NCBI RefSeq assembly: GCF_024347135.1 | Contig: NZ_AP024907.1 | Location: 1,169,001 to 1,233,000 of the forward strand | Source: Vibrio spartinae | GTDB taxonomy: Bacteria > Pseudomonadota > Gammaproteobacteria > Enterobacterales > Vibrionaceae | Direction: 5' to 3' | Length of the DNA stretch: 64,000 nt | In this document: positions 40,301 through 45,800 of the stretch, one piece after another | Layout: each line of letters begins with the position of its first letter | How positions within the stretch are numbered: position 1 is the first letter of the stretch | Made by a program: the position numbers and the translations under genes | Notes under the pieces: model-generated | Database searches by the model: none | The model's input: the letters and a program-made list of their open reading frames with translations, nothing else | What the model was told of the DNA's origin: nothing

Positions 40301-40524
40301 CACGGGAAGCTAACATTAAGGTTGAAGCTAATCTTCGGAACTATGATGAACCTATATCACCAGATCAGGCCCGTCGGTTTAAACTGAATGGTCAAATACC
40401 TAAAACATGGGGTGAAGCGATTGAATTTCGAGTGAAAAAACAGTCACAGATGCCGGGAGTGGAGCAGAGTTGGTCAGAACAATTCCCTTATGGATCTATT
40501 TATGACCCTGATATTACGAGATGA
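25351..40524 (+). CDS. cdiA: Contact-dependent inhibition effector CdiA (5057 residues)
   Basis: CdiA is a surface filament that delivers its C-terminal toxin into neighbouring cells. Order of parts: signal sequence (1-27); TPS secretion domain with NPYGITCNGCGF (about 30-300); FHA-1 beta-helix repeats, strongly amplified between about 1100 and 3080; a 15-bp Gly-Val-Asp repeat (about 3210); a non-repetitive segment (about 3370-3600) that may be the receptor-binding part; a Gln/Ser/Thr-rich spacer (about 3610-3830); a block shared with the orphan module (about 3845-4072); FHA-2; an Ala-rich DUF637-like pretoxin (about 4470-4700); and a toxin region after NNYL (about 4748). The end (SMKENGWSGDPVDVVMMPD...) resembles ParB-like nuclease toxins. 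Two G9 tracts lie in frame. AAGG precedes the ATG. Confidence 0.92.
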   Translation: MIKPVTFWQRSLVYVICWTFNIQPLLAHVIVDNSQHNTSVNHAGNGVEVVNIATPNANGLSHNQYQQFNVDPSGLILNNSTAQVAQSQLGGYLQNNPNLHGQAATVILNEVTGASRSQLQGYTEVFGQGANVILTNPYGITCNGCGFINTPRVTLSTGTPLIDNGNVTGFDVSQGSVSIEGLGLDATHQSYFDIITRTAQLNAEIHANDLSVVTGKNRVSYQSNQVTATTADDQDTAPELAIDSSNLGGMYAGRIALVATDAGVGVNVGNLSASQGEIQISADGQVTLGKSSAQTNLAVSSQSGVTLKGSQYAKQAVSVSGQTVHADSDILAAGQSVSLTAADAVTLNQSLVEAGVDADGNRLTGGIVNVQSHDLNINASNLIANQQLTTKVRHATVDQDSLMYGQEMTLNQLGKLDNRGTVAATHQLSVNGTEASLVGDGHLTASDITINSDRLTLDTHLTAQTLDVQARQALTTDEHSDVSAAEQLTVTAGTLNQQGKLTTRGDMNIDATAATLKGHVAAQNLHVKAQRLTQESGILQAGQALDISGGSVTLSGDSAANTSVGIQADQLTLNGTLQSGGETRLTVDGKMQTGDDSQLVTQGRLLATVDVLTQRGTMQSGEDVTLTGHTLNNEGDVSALGNTHLTAQAQLTNRGTVTSGQQLVIDGGAVTNSGELSAQQDTNVTVTGQLDNQANGLISGQVTTVQAKSVNNAGQLQALTDLGLTTDALNNRGTLAALSDATLTVTHHFTNRGTVSAAHDARLLTDNLTNSGHIVARDNLLIAKDTNQSRNTTFDNTDGSLNAESGNLTIATQGDLQVSAGQHLFAGKNLTLTAATLNNSAEITAQDNTRLILDGVTTAHAGLTNQTDALISGQTTSIDAQSVNNHGQLQALGNLGLTVSSLENSGTLTALNTTLSVSDHLLNTGAVSAVEHVSLLAAQVDNQGTVYAGAHLLVAADQQQNRSDSLNNAGRFETHNGDIEIVTDTVTQQQSGHIIAGHDLRLDGHQLDNGGELAATHHTDLTLDQHVLNRDTGLISGQATRLNAHAVNNQGQLQSLSDLGLTAESFENSGVLAGLANVTLHITHDLTSRGSVLAGNHIVLNAGRIDNQGRVSAGDQAIVTAKPSATGSDVGLTVTADTLTNSGQLLAQGNNQLTINADLTNQTGGLISGQATTVKARSVTNAGQLQSLSDLGLTANALANSGTLAALSDMTLNVANQLSNSGAISANHNASLLTDNLTNKGRVFAGNNLLIAKDTNQTRNTTFDNTDGSLNAKAGHLTIATHGDVMVSAGQHWMAEQDVTLHANSLTNDGEVSAQGETSLTLDNALTNHGLVSGQSTTVTAQSVTNTGQMQALTNLGLTTDALDNSGTFVAFNDVDLTVTDRLLNRGSGAVLAGENIKLSAALIDNQGRVSAGDGAIMTPEQRTAEQTESDLIVTADTLTNSGELLAQGNNQLTIKADLTNQTGGLISGQLTTVKAPSVTNLGQLQSLSALGLTADALDNSGTLAALSDMTLNVANQLSNSGAISANHNASLLTDNLTNKGRVFAGNNLLIAKDTNQTRNTTFNNTDGSLTAKAGQLTIATHGDVMVSAGQHWTAGQDVTLQANRLTNDGEVSAQGNTALTLDNALTNHGLVSGQNTTLVAQSVTNTGQLQSLSDLGLTADALDNSGTLVAFNDIDLTVTDRLLNRGSGAVLAGENIKLSAALIDNQGRVSAGDQAIMTPEQRTVEQTESDLIVTADALTNSGELLALGNNQLTINTDLTNQTGGLISGQATTVKAQSVTNAGQLQSLSDLGLTADALDNSGTLAALSDMTLNVVNRLSNSGAISANHNASLLTDNLINKGRVFAGNNLLIAKDTHQTRNTSFDNTDGSLTAKAGHLTVATHGDVSVSAGQHWMAGQDVTVYANSLINNGEVTAQGETSLTLDNAFTNHGLVSGQNTTVKSQSVSNTGQLQSLSALGLTADALDNSGTLAALSDITLNVANQLSNSGAISASHNASLLTDNLTNKGAVFAGHDLLIAKDSNQTRNTTFDNTDGSLTAKAGHLTIATHDDVSVSTGQHWVAGQNLTLQANSLTNDGEVSAQGNTSLTLNHALTNHGLVSGQKATITSQSVTNTGQLQSLSDLGLTADALDNSGTLAALNDMTLNIANQLSNSGAISANHDASLLTDNLTNHGTVLAGHDLLIAKDTHQTRNTTFDNTDGSLTAKAGQLTIATHGDVMVSAGQHWMAGQDVTVHADSLTNDGEVSAQGNTSLTLDNALTNHGLVSGQSTTIRAQSVTNIGQMQSLTDFGLTTDALNNSGTLVAFNDIDLTVTDRLLNRGSGAVLAGENIKLSAALIDNQGRVSAGDQAIMTPEQRTVEQTESDLIVTADTLTNSGELLAQGHNQLTINTDLTNQTGGLISGQATTVKAQSVTNLGQLQSLSALGLTADALDNSGTLAALSDMTLNVANQLSNSGAISANHNASLLTDNLTNKGRVFAGNNLLVAKDSNQTRNTTFDNTDGSLNAKAGHLTVATHGDVIVSAEQHWMAGQDVTVYANSLTNGGEVTAQGETSLTLDNAFTNHGLVSGQNTTVKSQSVSNTGQLQSLNDLGLTADALDNSGTLAALNDITLNVVNQLGNSGTVSADHDASLLTDNLSNHGRVFADNNLLIAKDTNQTRNTTFDNTDGSLTAKAGHLTIATHDDVSVSTGQHWVAGQNLTLQANSLTNDGEVSAQGNTSLTLNHALTNHGLVSGQKATITSQSVTNTGQLQSLSDLGLTADALDNSGTLAALNDMTLNVANQLSNSGAISANHDASLLTDNLSNHGRVFAGHDLLIAKDTHQTRNTTFNNTDGSLTAKAGHLIVATHGDVMVSAGQHWVAGQNLTLQANSLTNDGEVSAQGNTSLTLNDALTNHGLISGQSTTVTTHSVTNSGQLQSLSDLGLTTNALANSGTLAALSDITLNVVNQLSNSGAISANHDASLLTDHLTNKGRVFADNNLLIARDSAQTRNTTFDNTDGSLNAKAGHLTVATHDNVMVSAGQHWIAGQGLTLQANSLTNNGEVSTQGNTALALDNALTNHGLISGQSTTVTTQSVTNTGQLQALTDLGLNAGVLANSGALVAGRNAVFNIIHTLTSHGNISAGNNASLLADQVNNQNKIYAGNSVLIAKDSAQTRSSSLINSGQIDAKHGSITIATQGDFTVGAGQHISAGKDLTLVAAALTNDGELSSQGTTTIGVDGIGVDGTGVDGTGVDGTGVGGTLTNHTAGIISGQNTVLRAGTTTNQGQLQALNDLHLTTGSLTNTGSLVALNDMTVHATGHIDNHSLLYAGRNGNLFSDTLTNYSDIVVGNDLLIARDSNKTRSRNLTNSSGSIESLGGNIGIYADSVLNKRTVLDIVNQTQDLRGNIPGGGGDIVPADFDNIAVKRAYDSCSYCDKPGKKIFVNGKPHIIGESSDAPFALDVTIGSGGYSIGRNGPSIDYVYYYIIGGKTYSAVAYQESETLKNATPQGRIAAGNNLNIYADNLANESSLISGKNVAISVTHLLNQGHQFNRFITYFDYSLKPRRGGAWLWNVGGHSYKDDGLLSFSGIGNSRYSPDSFYLQGTRRVQVGSGSVLQSSITARDNLTLNVQNRTNNSVIGINAAGMQPTQSARTTRATQGPLGVQADVQTTQHTPGTGQGVTSTQDVSDSAQSLQTAQGGGIAQGVQATQGSSDTTPSLQTAQGGGTAQGIQVTQGPSDTTPSLQTAQGAGTAQSVQMTQGSSDTSGTTPSFQTAQGSGTAQSIQVTQGSSDTSGTVQSQSATTHRMQLTPLADDSGAALQSGQAQSDSGLAAQSTPNMTSMTRPVPQGGKSATTVTLSNSSAVTAPTVNLPNQNSIPFPDYRLPTSPHGLFVFSDGPQSDYLIATNPAVTNLNNFLGSDYFKDQLNYDPEQKEKFLGDAYYDTRTITQEIFEQTGKRYLSDDIGSDLAQMKQLIDSAAQQKNSLNLQNGVALTDEQIARLSHDIIWYEPIEVNGQTVMAPKLYLSSASQDNISNGALLAGGNVNIGTGDFANSGSVSARQDLNIASRGGISNTRGTLSANNDLALIATGDIVNQSGVIDGDNVALLSTSGSIINETLSDQLNIDDQGNKVSSNADNIRFTSTILDQTASIQSSGDLNLQAGGSYIGIGSRLSSGGDLNLSVANDILLTSQEDKTYSEYRDGKATIKKSEIGYLDNALSAGNDLNILTGGDMRATGGSLSAGNNVSLGIGGDLRLSANETYFLDSYDASRKKDIISRTRQQGVQIQAGNDLQLTTGGDATLVAAGLSAQNDLTVSSGGTLMAVAGDETDYERHYRKRKGFWGSSVSDTEIQNTRAKGTSFSAGGSVNITSQDNQLHQASVLNAGQDITLRSTHGVLALKSAEESSFYRHDETKSGFMVKVSGEGKTSTTQKLTSMSSGGKITLAGALGMEVDYVSTGNNLARTLDQLPANGEYAWVAQLKDNPNVDWHAVNEAFDQWSYSDSHLSGPAAAMIAIAVAVATAGSGAAAAAGNMAAGAAGSSAAAAGVSAATAASVASVASAMGSAAFTSLVTQASIALVSNQGNLGHTFHDLGSSGNMKSLATAVVTAGVMRGMDIAQYANSGSVMDQVTQQVSRTAVQSGVSSAIQGGSFSDNFANGLKQAAINYAGAKVADGIGDLGAGDVIDGVTLAEGGFTKALLHGLTQGGLAELSGGDFAAGAAGGVASEITADAIGHTGLNTEAQTQLSGLVGGIAGWIATGDESGISTGQSAGEGVYANNYLNHIDKMNALKEFKKCDGNDQCQEQVREKYKQISEENNAVAIQNCRRGDSDACQGHLSEIEAATSDSNQSFFDRELDYENAASHEYITNAAAQYGVQNNLSGGDITPKKASDLTDVALSTIAAMGTSGNGWRSKLKGSGSAVVKGKFAGQSSAQGVIEKAGDSSFAGNKLVKLDPQEISFSQATVAYQKKNSELNYDHLVQSMKENGWSGDPVDVVMMPDRAPTSADNTRILAAREANIKVEANLRNYDEPISPDQARRFKLNGQIPKTWGEAIEFRVKKQSQMPGVEQSWSEQFPYGSIYDPDITR
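28860..34140 (+). repeat. Amplified FHA repeat modules in cdiA, with a 1890-bp duplication
   Basis: About a dozen modules of roughly 410 or 490 bp follow each other, each with the phrase LGLTADALDNSGT or a close variant. There is also a higher order. The segment from about 30361 to 32250 is repeated with very few changes at 32251-34140, an offset of exactly 1890 bp. Example pairs are 30421/32311, 31141/33031 and 31411/33301. An earlier pair is offset by 900 bp (29521/30421). All offsets are multiples of three, so the frame is kept. Confidence 0.9.
34978..35052 (+). repeat. 15-bp tandem repeat (GVDGT) in cdiA
   Basis: There are five tandem copies of a 15-bp unit like GGCGTTGACGGAACT. The last copy is degenerate. 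They encode a Gly-Val-Asp-Gly-Thr peptide repeat. Copy number can change by slippage without breaking the frame. Confidence 0.9.
35493..35501 (+). repeat. Nine-G tract in cdiA (first)
   Basis: This homopolymer of nine G lies inside the frame, encoding Pro-Gly-Gly-Gly-Gly. A gain or loss of one base would truncate CdiA well before the toxin. The FHA repeats upstream contain no such tracts. Confidence 0.8.
35963..35971 (+). repeat. Nine-G tract in cdiA (second)
   Basis: A second run of nine G, 470 bp after the first, encodes Arg-Gly-Gly-Ala. Both lie in the non-repetitive segment that could be the receptor-binding part. Confidence 0.8.
36335..36650 (+). repeat. 75-bp repeat, Gln/Ser/Thr-rich spacer of cdiA
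   Basis: Four units begin near 36338, 36413, 36488 and 36572, encoding variants of PSLQTAQGGGTAQ followed by VTQGSSDT. The last spacing is 84 bp because of a 9-bp insertion (Thr-Ser-Gly). The segment looks like an unstructured spacer. Confidence 0.8.
36884..37566 (+). repeat. 683-bp block shared with the orphan cdiA module (copy 1)
   Basis: This segment is almost identical to 42804-43486, at a constant offset of 5920 bp. It encodes the stretch from QNSIPFPDYRLPTS to NQSGVIDG. Beyond it the two sequences diverge. It is the natural crossover point for exchange of the cdiA 3' end. Confidence 0.9.
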
Positions 40525-40910
40525 TACTAATGCAAAAAAAATTTACACTCTATACAACTAGCATACTGCCTTCTGGTTTTAAGTATCCAGAACATTACAT
40601 TCAGTTGTCTAAGGGTATTGATTTTCCTGAAAACTTTATTTGGTGGTTTGAAGATGCGAACATGGAAGGTGGGGAGCTCGCTTGGAATCTGCGAATGAAA
40701 TACAAAGAGTGGAAACATATAGGTGAAAGAAATTTAATTCCCTTTGCTCAATTGAACGATGATGCTGCTTTTTTTGACGGTGATGATACAACAGGAAATC
40801 CCCGAGTCATTGTAATTGACCTAGGGAATAAACAACGATCTTATGAGCTTGAGAGTTTTGAAGATTGGCTCAATGACGCTCTTGAAGATTCAGGGATTAA
40901 GAAAGAATAA
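40521..40910 (+). CDS. cdiI: Probable CdiI immunity protein (SUKH-like)
   Basis: This 129-residue acidic, cytosolic protein follows cdiA directly, with its ATG overlapping the cdiA stop (ATGA). An alternative ATG lies at 40530. The C-terminal half (LIPFAQLNDDAAFFDGDD, then a strand, then SFEDWLNDAL) resembles the SUKH/SMI1-KNR4 immunity superfamily. By position it should neutralise the ParB-like toxin at the end of CdiA. Its codon and base use is more AT-rich than cdiA, like the toxin region. It overlaps the convergent kptA by 14 bp. Confidence 0.8.
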   Translation: MILMQKKFTLYTTSILPSGFKYPEHYIQLSKGIDFPENFIWWFEDANMEGGELAWNLRMKYKEWKHIGERNLIPFAQLNDDAAFFDGDDTTGNPRVIVIDLGNKQRSYELESFEDWLNDALEDSGIKKE

Positions 40911-41448
40911 ATTCAGGTAGAACATAACTTGTTAGCCAAACTCCATTTTCAGAGAGATAGAATTCATAGCCCTGCTCATACATGAGTCGGGCTTTAATCT
41001 TCAAGATAACAGGTTTACCGTATCGCTTACCCACAGATACAGCTGTCTCCGTGTCTGCAGAGAGATGGACATGCTGACGCTGCTGTGGTTTTAATCCTTG
41101 CTCGATAATACTGTCTAAAAATCGAGTCGCTGTACCGTGGTATAAAAATTCTGGTGGGACAGAAGGTTGTAGTTGTAAATCGACACGGATTGAATGTCCT
41201 TGGTTGGCTCGAATATGTTGACCATCTTCAGACATAATGAAACGTTTTTTATCATTGGTATCTACAACTTCTTGAATTAAGTCCCTATCAATATTCTCTA
41301 TTTCGTTCGAAGTAGAAGCTTTATGAATCAGCTCGTCAATATTAGCCCAGCCATGAGGGTCAAGTGTTAGACCAATCGTTTCTGGTTTATGACGTAGTAC
41401 AAGGCTTAAAAATTTACTGATATGTTTAAGTTGATTTTGGGAAGTCAT
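40897..41448 (-). CDS. kptA: RNA 2'-phosphotransferase (KptA/Tpt1 family)
   Basis: KptA moves an internal 2'-phosphate from RNA to NAD+, giving ADP-ribose 1'',2''-cyclic phosphate. It has the ADP-ribosyltransferase fold. The 183 residues show the family signatures LSLVLRHKPETIGLTLDPHGW (split here as LSLVLRHKPE and LTLDPHGW), KKRFIMSEDG, ANQGHS, LYHGTATRFLDSI and HVHLSADTETA. Bacteria have no known tRNA splicing that needs it, so its role may be in RNA repair, defence or ADP-ribose chemistry. It lies 30 bp after the MNT-HEPN gene on the same strand and is probably co-transcribed with it. Confidence 0.9.
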   Translation of the reverse strand: MTSQNQLKHISKFLSLVLRHKPETIGLTLDPHGWANIDELIHKASTSNEIENIDRDLIQEVVDTNDKKRFIMSEDGQHIRANQGHSIRVDLQLQPSVPPEFLYHGTATRFLDSIIEQGLKPQQRQHVHLSADTETAVSVGKRYGKPVILKIKARLMYEQGYEFYLSENGVWLTSYVLPEFILS

Positions 41449-41478
41449 ATATTTTATTTTCTCTATTACATACTTAAG

Positions 41479-42357
41479 TTAGTTAATTCTTCGTTTTAAA
41501 CAACCCCGTTCCACCAATCCTTTCAGCTTTTGCACCTCACCCTCCAGATATGCCAATTCTTCCACGGTAATCTCATAATGCTCCGAATAGCGGGCTTCGA
41601 TATAGGCGCGTTGCAGGCGGCGGAAGCAGCGGCGGTGGAATTTGTTATCGAGCGGGAAAATGGTTGCAAATTCAGCATCGATTTGGGCGCATAGTTTGCC
41701 CAGTTTTTCGATGTTGTGGGATTTAGGTAAATAATTGGTGCAGGTGAGTAGGGTACAGGCAAACAATTTTTCAGTGACTTGGTGAAGCTGAAATGCCGCA
41801 GTCTTCAGATGATGATTTGCAGTCATGAGTTCAAAACACATAAAGAATTCGTTGGCACTCGTAAACCACTGCTCATAATGCTTACGAGCGATCTCCCGTT
41901 GCTCTGCTTCGGTTAAATCCCCCGGCTCGGCCAGCGGTTTTGGTGTGGCGGCAAACAGTTCAATCCCTTCTTCGCGGATATCTTTGAAGAAATAATGCCC
42001 TTGCTGTAGCCGTTCATTCACTTCCTGCAAATCATGGACAATCAATCCCAGCGGTGCGGCAGTGACTTTTCGGTCGATCTGCTCTTTGGCGCGTTGCCAG
42101 ACCACATCTTCCTCAACCAATGCGGCTTTATTCACAATCACCAGAATGTCGTAATCACTGATATAGCCATTGATCGGATCGTTGACCCAACTGCCTTTGG
42201 CATGGCTGCCGAACAGGATGATTTTTAAGATGCGAAACGCACTTTTACTCGCCGTTTTGCCCTGAAGATAATCGTCCAGCGTATCGCGCAGAATCGTTGA
42301 AATCGTTGCCAGCTCGTGCTGTTTGGATTCAGGCAAATGGTCGAGAGATGTTTTCAT
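41479..42357 (-). CDS. MNT-HEPN fusion protein (copy 1)
   Basis: This 292-residue two-domain protein has an N-terminal minimal nucleotidyltransferase (GSHAKGS at 50-56, DYD at 68-70) and a C-terminal HEPN domain (about 155-280) ending in EARYSEHYEI. Separate MNT and HEPN proteins form known toxin-antitoxin pairs in which MNT adds AMP to the HEPN RNase. In this fusion I see no canonical Rx4-6H motif, only a shorter RYSEH, so RNase activity is uncertain. It is about 90 percent identical to the copy at 49696-50571, apart from a diverged middle, and is followed by a different partner gene. Confidence 0.85.
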   Translation of the reverse strand: MKTSLDHLPESKQHELATISTILRDTLDDYLQGKTASKSAFRILKIILFGSHAKGSWVNDPINGYISDYDILVIVNKAALVEEDVVWQRAKEQIDRKVTAAPLGLIVHDLQEVNERLQQGHYFFKDIREEGIELFAATPKPLAEPGDLTEAEQREIARKHYEQWFTSANEFFMCFELMTANHHLKTAAFQLHQVTEKLFACTLLTCTNYLPKSHNIEKLGKLCAQIDAEFATIFPLDNKFHRRCFRRLQRAYIEARYSEHYEITVEELAYLEGEVQKLKGLVERGCLKRRIN

Positions 42358-42803
42358 AAAGCGATATTCGGTCTGTGTGGATTGAATGGTTTATAGGATA
42401 AAAGAAGCGAGCGGCAAAAAACACTGTTTGTCATGGTTTTAGATGGGTTACCTAGGGAAATGCGACGGGGTTCGGTTTTATTGGTTTGTCTGGTGATTCT
42501 TGCCGTCTTTGGCTTCGAGGCATGACGCACAATTACGTTTTTCGGTTTCAGAGGCATCAGTGCTCTGTGCGCCAGTTCATCTTTCAGAGATGAAAGACGA
42601 ACCAGAAAATCTTTTTTGTTTGGCTTGGGCGTGTGCTTTCCAGAACCGGCTTTTATAGGCGTCCTGCCCGGAAAAGCCTAACCATTCATCCGTGAATGGT
42701 TTTCTTGGTCGGGTGGTTTTCCCAAACCACGGAATTACAATTTACCTTCCCAGCCTCCGGCACCGAAATATGACGCACTTTAAGGTGTGTGTCCTGATAA
42801 GCT
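42358..42803. repeat. Repeated leader of the MNT-HEPN cassette (copy A)
   Basis: This gene-less segment is shared with 50572-50817 (partly) and 54027-54697. It holds three hairpins at 42575-42602, 42648-42678 and 42680-42701. The last has a short T-run and may be a terminator. The segment ends with TGACGCACTTTAAGG and GTGTGTCCTGATAAG, immediately before the orphan cdiA homology. It is divergent from the MNT-HEPN start. Confidence 0.75.
42575..42701 (+). ncRNA. Candidate structured RNA or DNA element, copy A
   Basis: Hairpin 1 (42575-42602) has an 11-position stem with one mismatch and a 6-nt loop. Hairpin 2 pairs GGCTTTT (42648-42654) with AAAAGCC (42672-42678). Hairpin 3 pairs AACCATTCA (42680-42688) with TGAATGGTT (42693-42701) before TTTTCTT. 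In the copy at 54244-54371, two base pairs of hairpin 1 changed on both sides (C-G to A-T and T-A to G-C), so the structure is conserved. Whether it is transcribed is unknown. Confidence 0.45.
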
Positions 42804-45800
42804 ATCAGAACAGCATTCCATTTCCTGACTATCGGCTGCCGACCAGCCCGCATGGTTTATTTGTCTTCTCTGACGGCCCCCAAAGTGATTATTTGATCGC
42901 AACCAACCCTGCGGTCACCAACCTGAATAATTTCCTCGGCTCGGACTATTTCAAAGACCAGTTAAATTACGATCCGGAGCAGAAAGAGAAGTTTCTCGGG
43001 GATGCCTATTACGACACCAGAACGATCACGCAGGAAATTTTTGAGCAGACCGGCAAACGCTATCTGAGTGATGATATCGGCAGCGATCTGGCGCAGATGA
43101 AGCAGTTGATTGACTCGGCAGCACAGCAAAAAAATAGCTTAAACCTGAAAAATGGCGTCGCGTTAACCGATGAGCAAATTGCCCGTTTGAGCCACGATAT
43201 TATCTGGTATGAGCCGATTGAAGTGAATGGTCAGACGGTGATGGCACCGAAACTGTACCTCTCTTCTGCCTCACAAGACAATATTTCGAACGGTGCATTA
43301 CTGGCCGGACGTAACATTGATATCGGCACGGGGGACTTCGCCAACAGTGGGTCAGTCAGTGCCCGTGAAGATTTGAAGATTGCCAGCCGCGGAGGCATCA
43401 GCAATACCCGCGGTACACTCAGCGCCAATGATGATCTGGCGTTGATCGCCACCGGCGATATTGTCAACAAAAGTGGGGTGATTGACGGCGGTGGTGTTCA
43501 GCTCCAAACGACTTCCGGCAGCGTGGTCAACGAGACGCTCGCCAATAAAACGGATTATGGCAATGGGTTTGTTAACACAGACATTGGCCCGGAAAGTTTG
43601 ATTCAATCCCGAACCACGTTGGGCGTTTCTGCTGGTCAAGACATCGTCAGCCAAGGGGCAGCCATTCGGGCGGGTGAAGGTACCGTTCTGCTTGCCGGTG
43701 GGAACGTCACTTTTGGTGCGATTGCGCGTGAAACCCAACAGTCATTTCTTGGTGGAACTCGTCAGGTTATTCAAGACATTGTTCATTTAGGTTCCACGGT
43801 GAGCTCAGGCGGGGATTTAACCATTCAGGCTGGCAACAACCTTCATGCCACGAATGCAGATCTTTCGGCGCAGGGTAATCTGATATTGGCCGCAGGTCAT
43901 GATATTACGTTGGATACCGCAGTCGATACTGCCTATCGTTACAGTGATGGTGGCGGTCATACACATAAACTGAGAACCACCACCAACCAAGGCAGCAACC
44001 TCTCGGGCAATGATGTGTTGCTGCAATCCGGTAATGACACCACGCTGGTCAGCTCCGGTATTCAGGCATCCGGTGATGTTGCCCTGAATGCAAAAGGCGA
44101 TGTCAATATTCTGGCCGCCAACGACAGCCGCTATGAATACAGCAAATCAACCCACAAAAAATCGTTCGGCCGTTCGAAAACCACCATTCATGAAAGCCTC
44201 AATGAAACCGTCCGCGGTAGCTCGATTGCCGCTGGTGGTGATATCACTATCAAGGCACAAAAATATACCAAAGCCAAGCTGGCCGGTGGCGACAGTGATA
44301 TTCAGGTGGTCGGCTCGAACCTCAATGCCGGGGATACTATCAACCTCAGTGCCGACGGCGATGTGATTCTGGCTGCGCAGCAGTACCGTGAATACGAATA
44401 CAACCAGACCATCAAAAAAGGCTTCGGCGGCCTGAGTGGCAGTAACCGCGGTAATCTGGACGATGCGACGCTGCTCGAAGGTGCCAACACCATCGCGGCC
44501 AGCCATATCAATATCAACTCCGGTAACGATATCGGGGTGATCGCCAGTACCGTCAGTGCCGGTGGTGATGTCAACATGCAGGCGCTGGATGAAGTGTTGG
44601 TGACCGCAGATAACATCCTGCGCCAAACCCAGCAGTGGGATGAAAAGAGCAGCTTCCTCAGTGGCGGGCATCTGATGGAGATGTCCTCAGACCGCGAAGG
44701 GATGCAAAGCAGCACCGCACAGGGCAGCCAGATCACCTCACACGGCAACGTTAACATTCAGGGCGGCAGTGTCGCACTGGTGGGCTCGGATGTCGTCGCT
44801 GGTGAAGATACGGTCTTGAAAGCGGATACCGGTGATCTGGATATTCGTTCGGCACAAAATAGTATTCGCCAGACCTCACAGCATAAGAAAATCAGTGTGG
44901 ATATACCGATTTTTGAGATGCTGAGTCACCCCGAATCGGCACTGCAAATTACCGATGGTCAAATCCGGCTGCAAATTGGTAAAGCGACCTATGATCAGGT
45001 GGATAACCAGACAACAGCCACGACGCAGACGGGCTCGAGTGTTCTTGCCAACAATGATGTATCACTCAGTGCAGCCAACGACCTGACGGTGACGGGCAGC
45101 CGGATCGCGGCAGACCAAGATGGCAGCGGTGCAGGTGATTTGAGTCTGGCAGCAGACAATATCCTGATACAGGAAGCCAAAGAGACCGAGCAGACCCAGA
45201 GTAAAGAAATTCACGGTAAAGCTGGAGCTAGTCTCGTGGTTCAGCATCAGTCTGTTGAAGTGGCGAAGGCGGTCAAAGGCGTTCAGGAAGCAACCAAAGC
45301 CCTGAAGCAGGCCAAGCAAGATTATCAACAGTACAAGAAACAACTGTCGTCACTGCAAGGCACGCTGGCGACGCTGCAAGCTGACTATGCAGCGAAAAAG
45401 CCGGGGGTTAATTTTGAGGATATCGAGGAACTACAAGACCTTGTCTCTGATCTCAAAGGCGATGAAGCATGGTATGTCTCCGGTGTCGCGCTGGCTGCGG
45501 AGAATGTCACTTCAAAAACCACGCTCTTGTACAAACAAAATCGTGCTGCGGTAAACAGTATCACTTCCGGTGCGTTTGGTTTTGATGCCGGGCTGCATCT
45601 GGATATTGATGCCAACAAACAAAACAGCCAGTCCCTTCAGGTGACGTCGGTCGGCTCTCAATTGTCGGGGCAGAATGTCACGATTGAGGCGGGTCACCAA
45701 GCCGGACAGTCAGCGACGGTACAGGGCTCTGTGGTACAGGCTGAAGACACACTGGCTGTCAGTGGCAATCAGGTGAATCTGCTGGCGTCAGATGAGCAAA

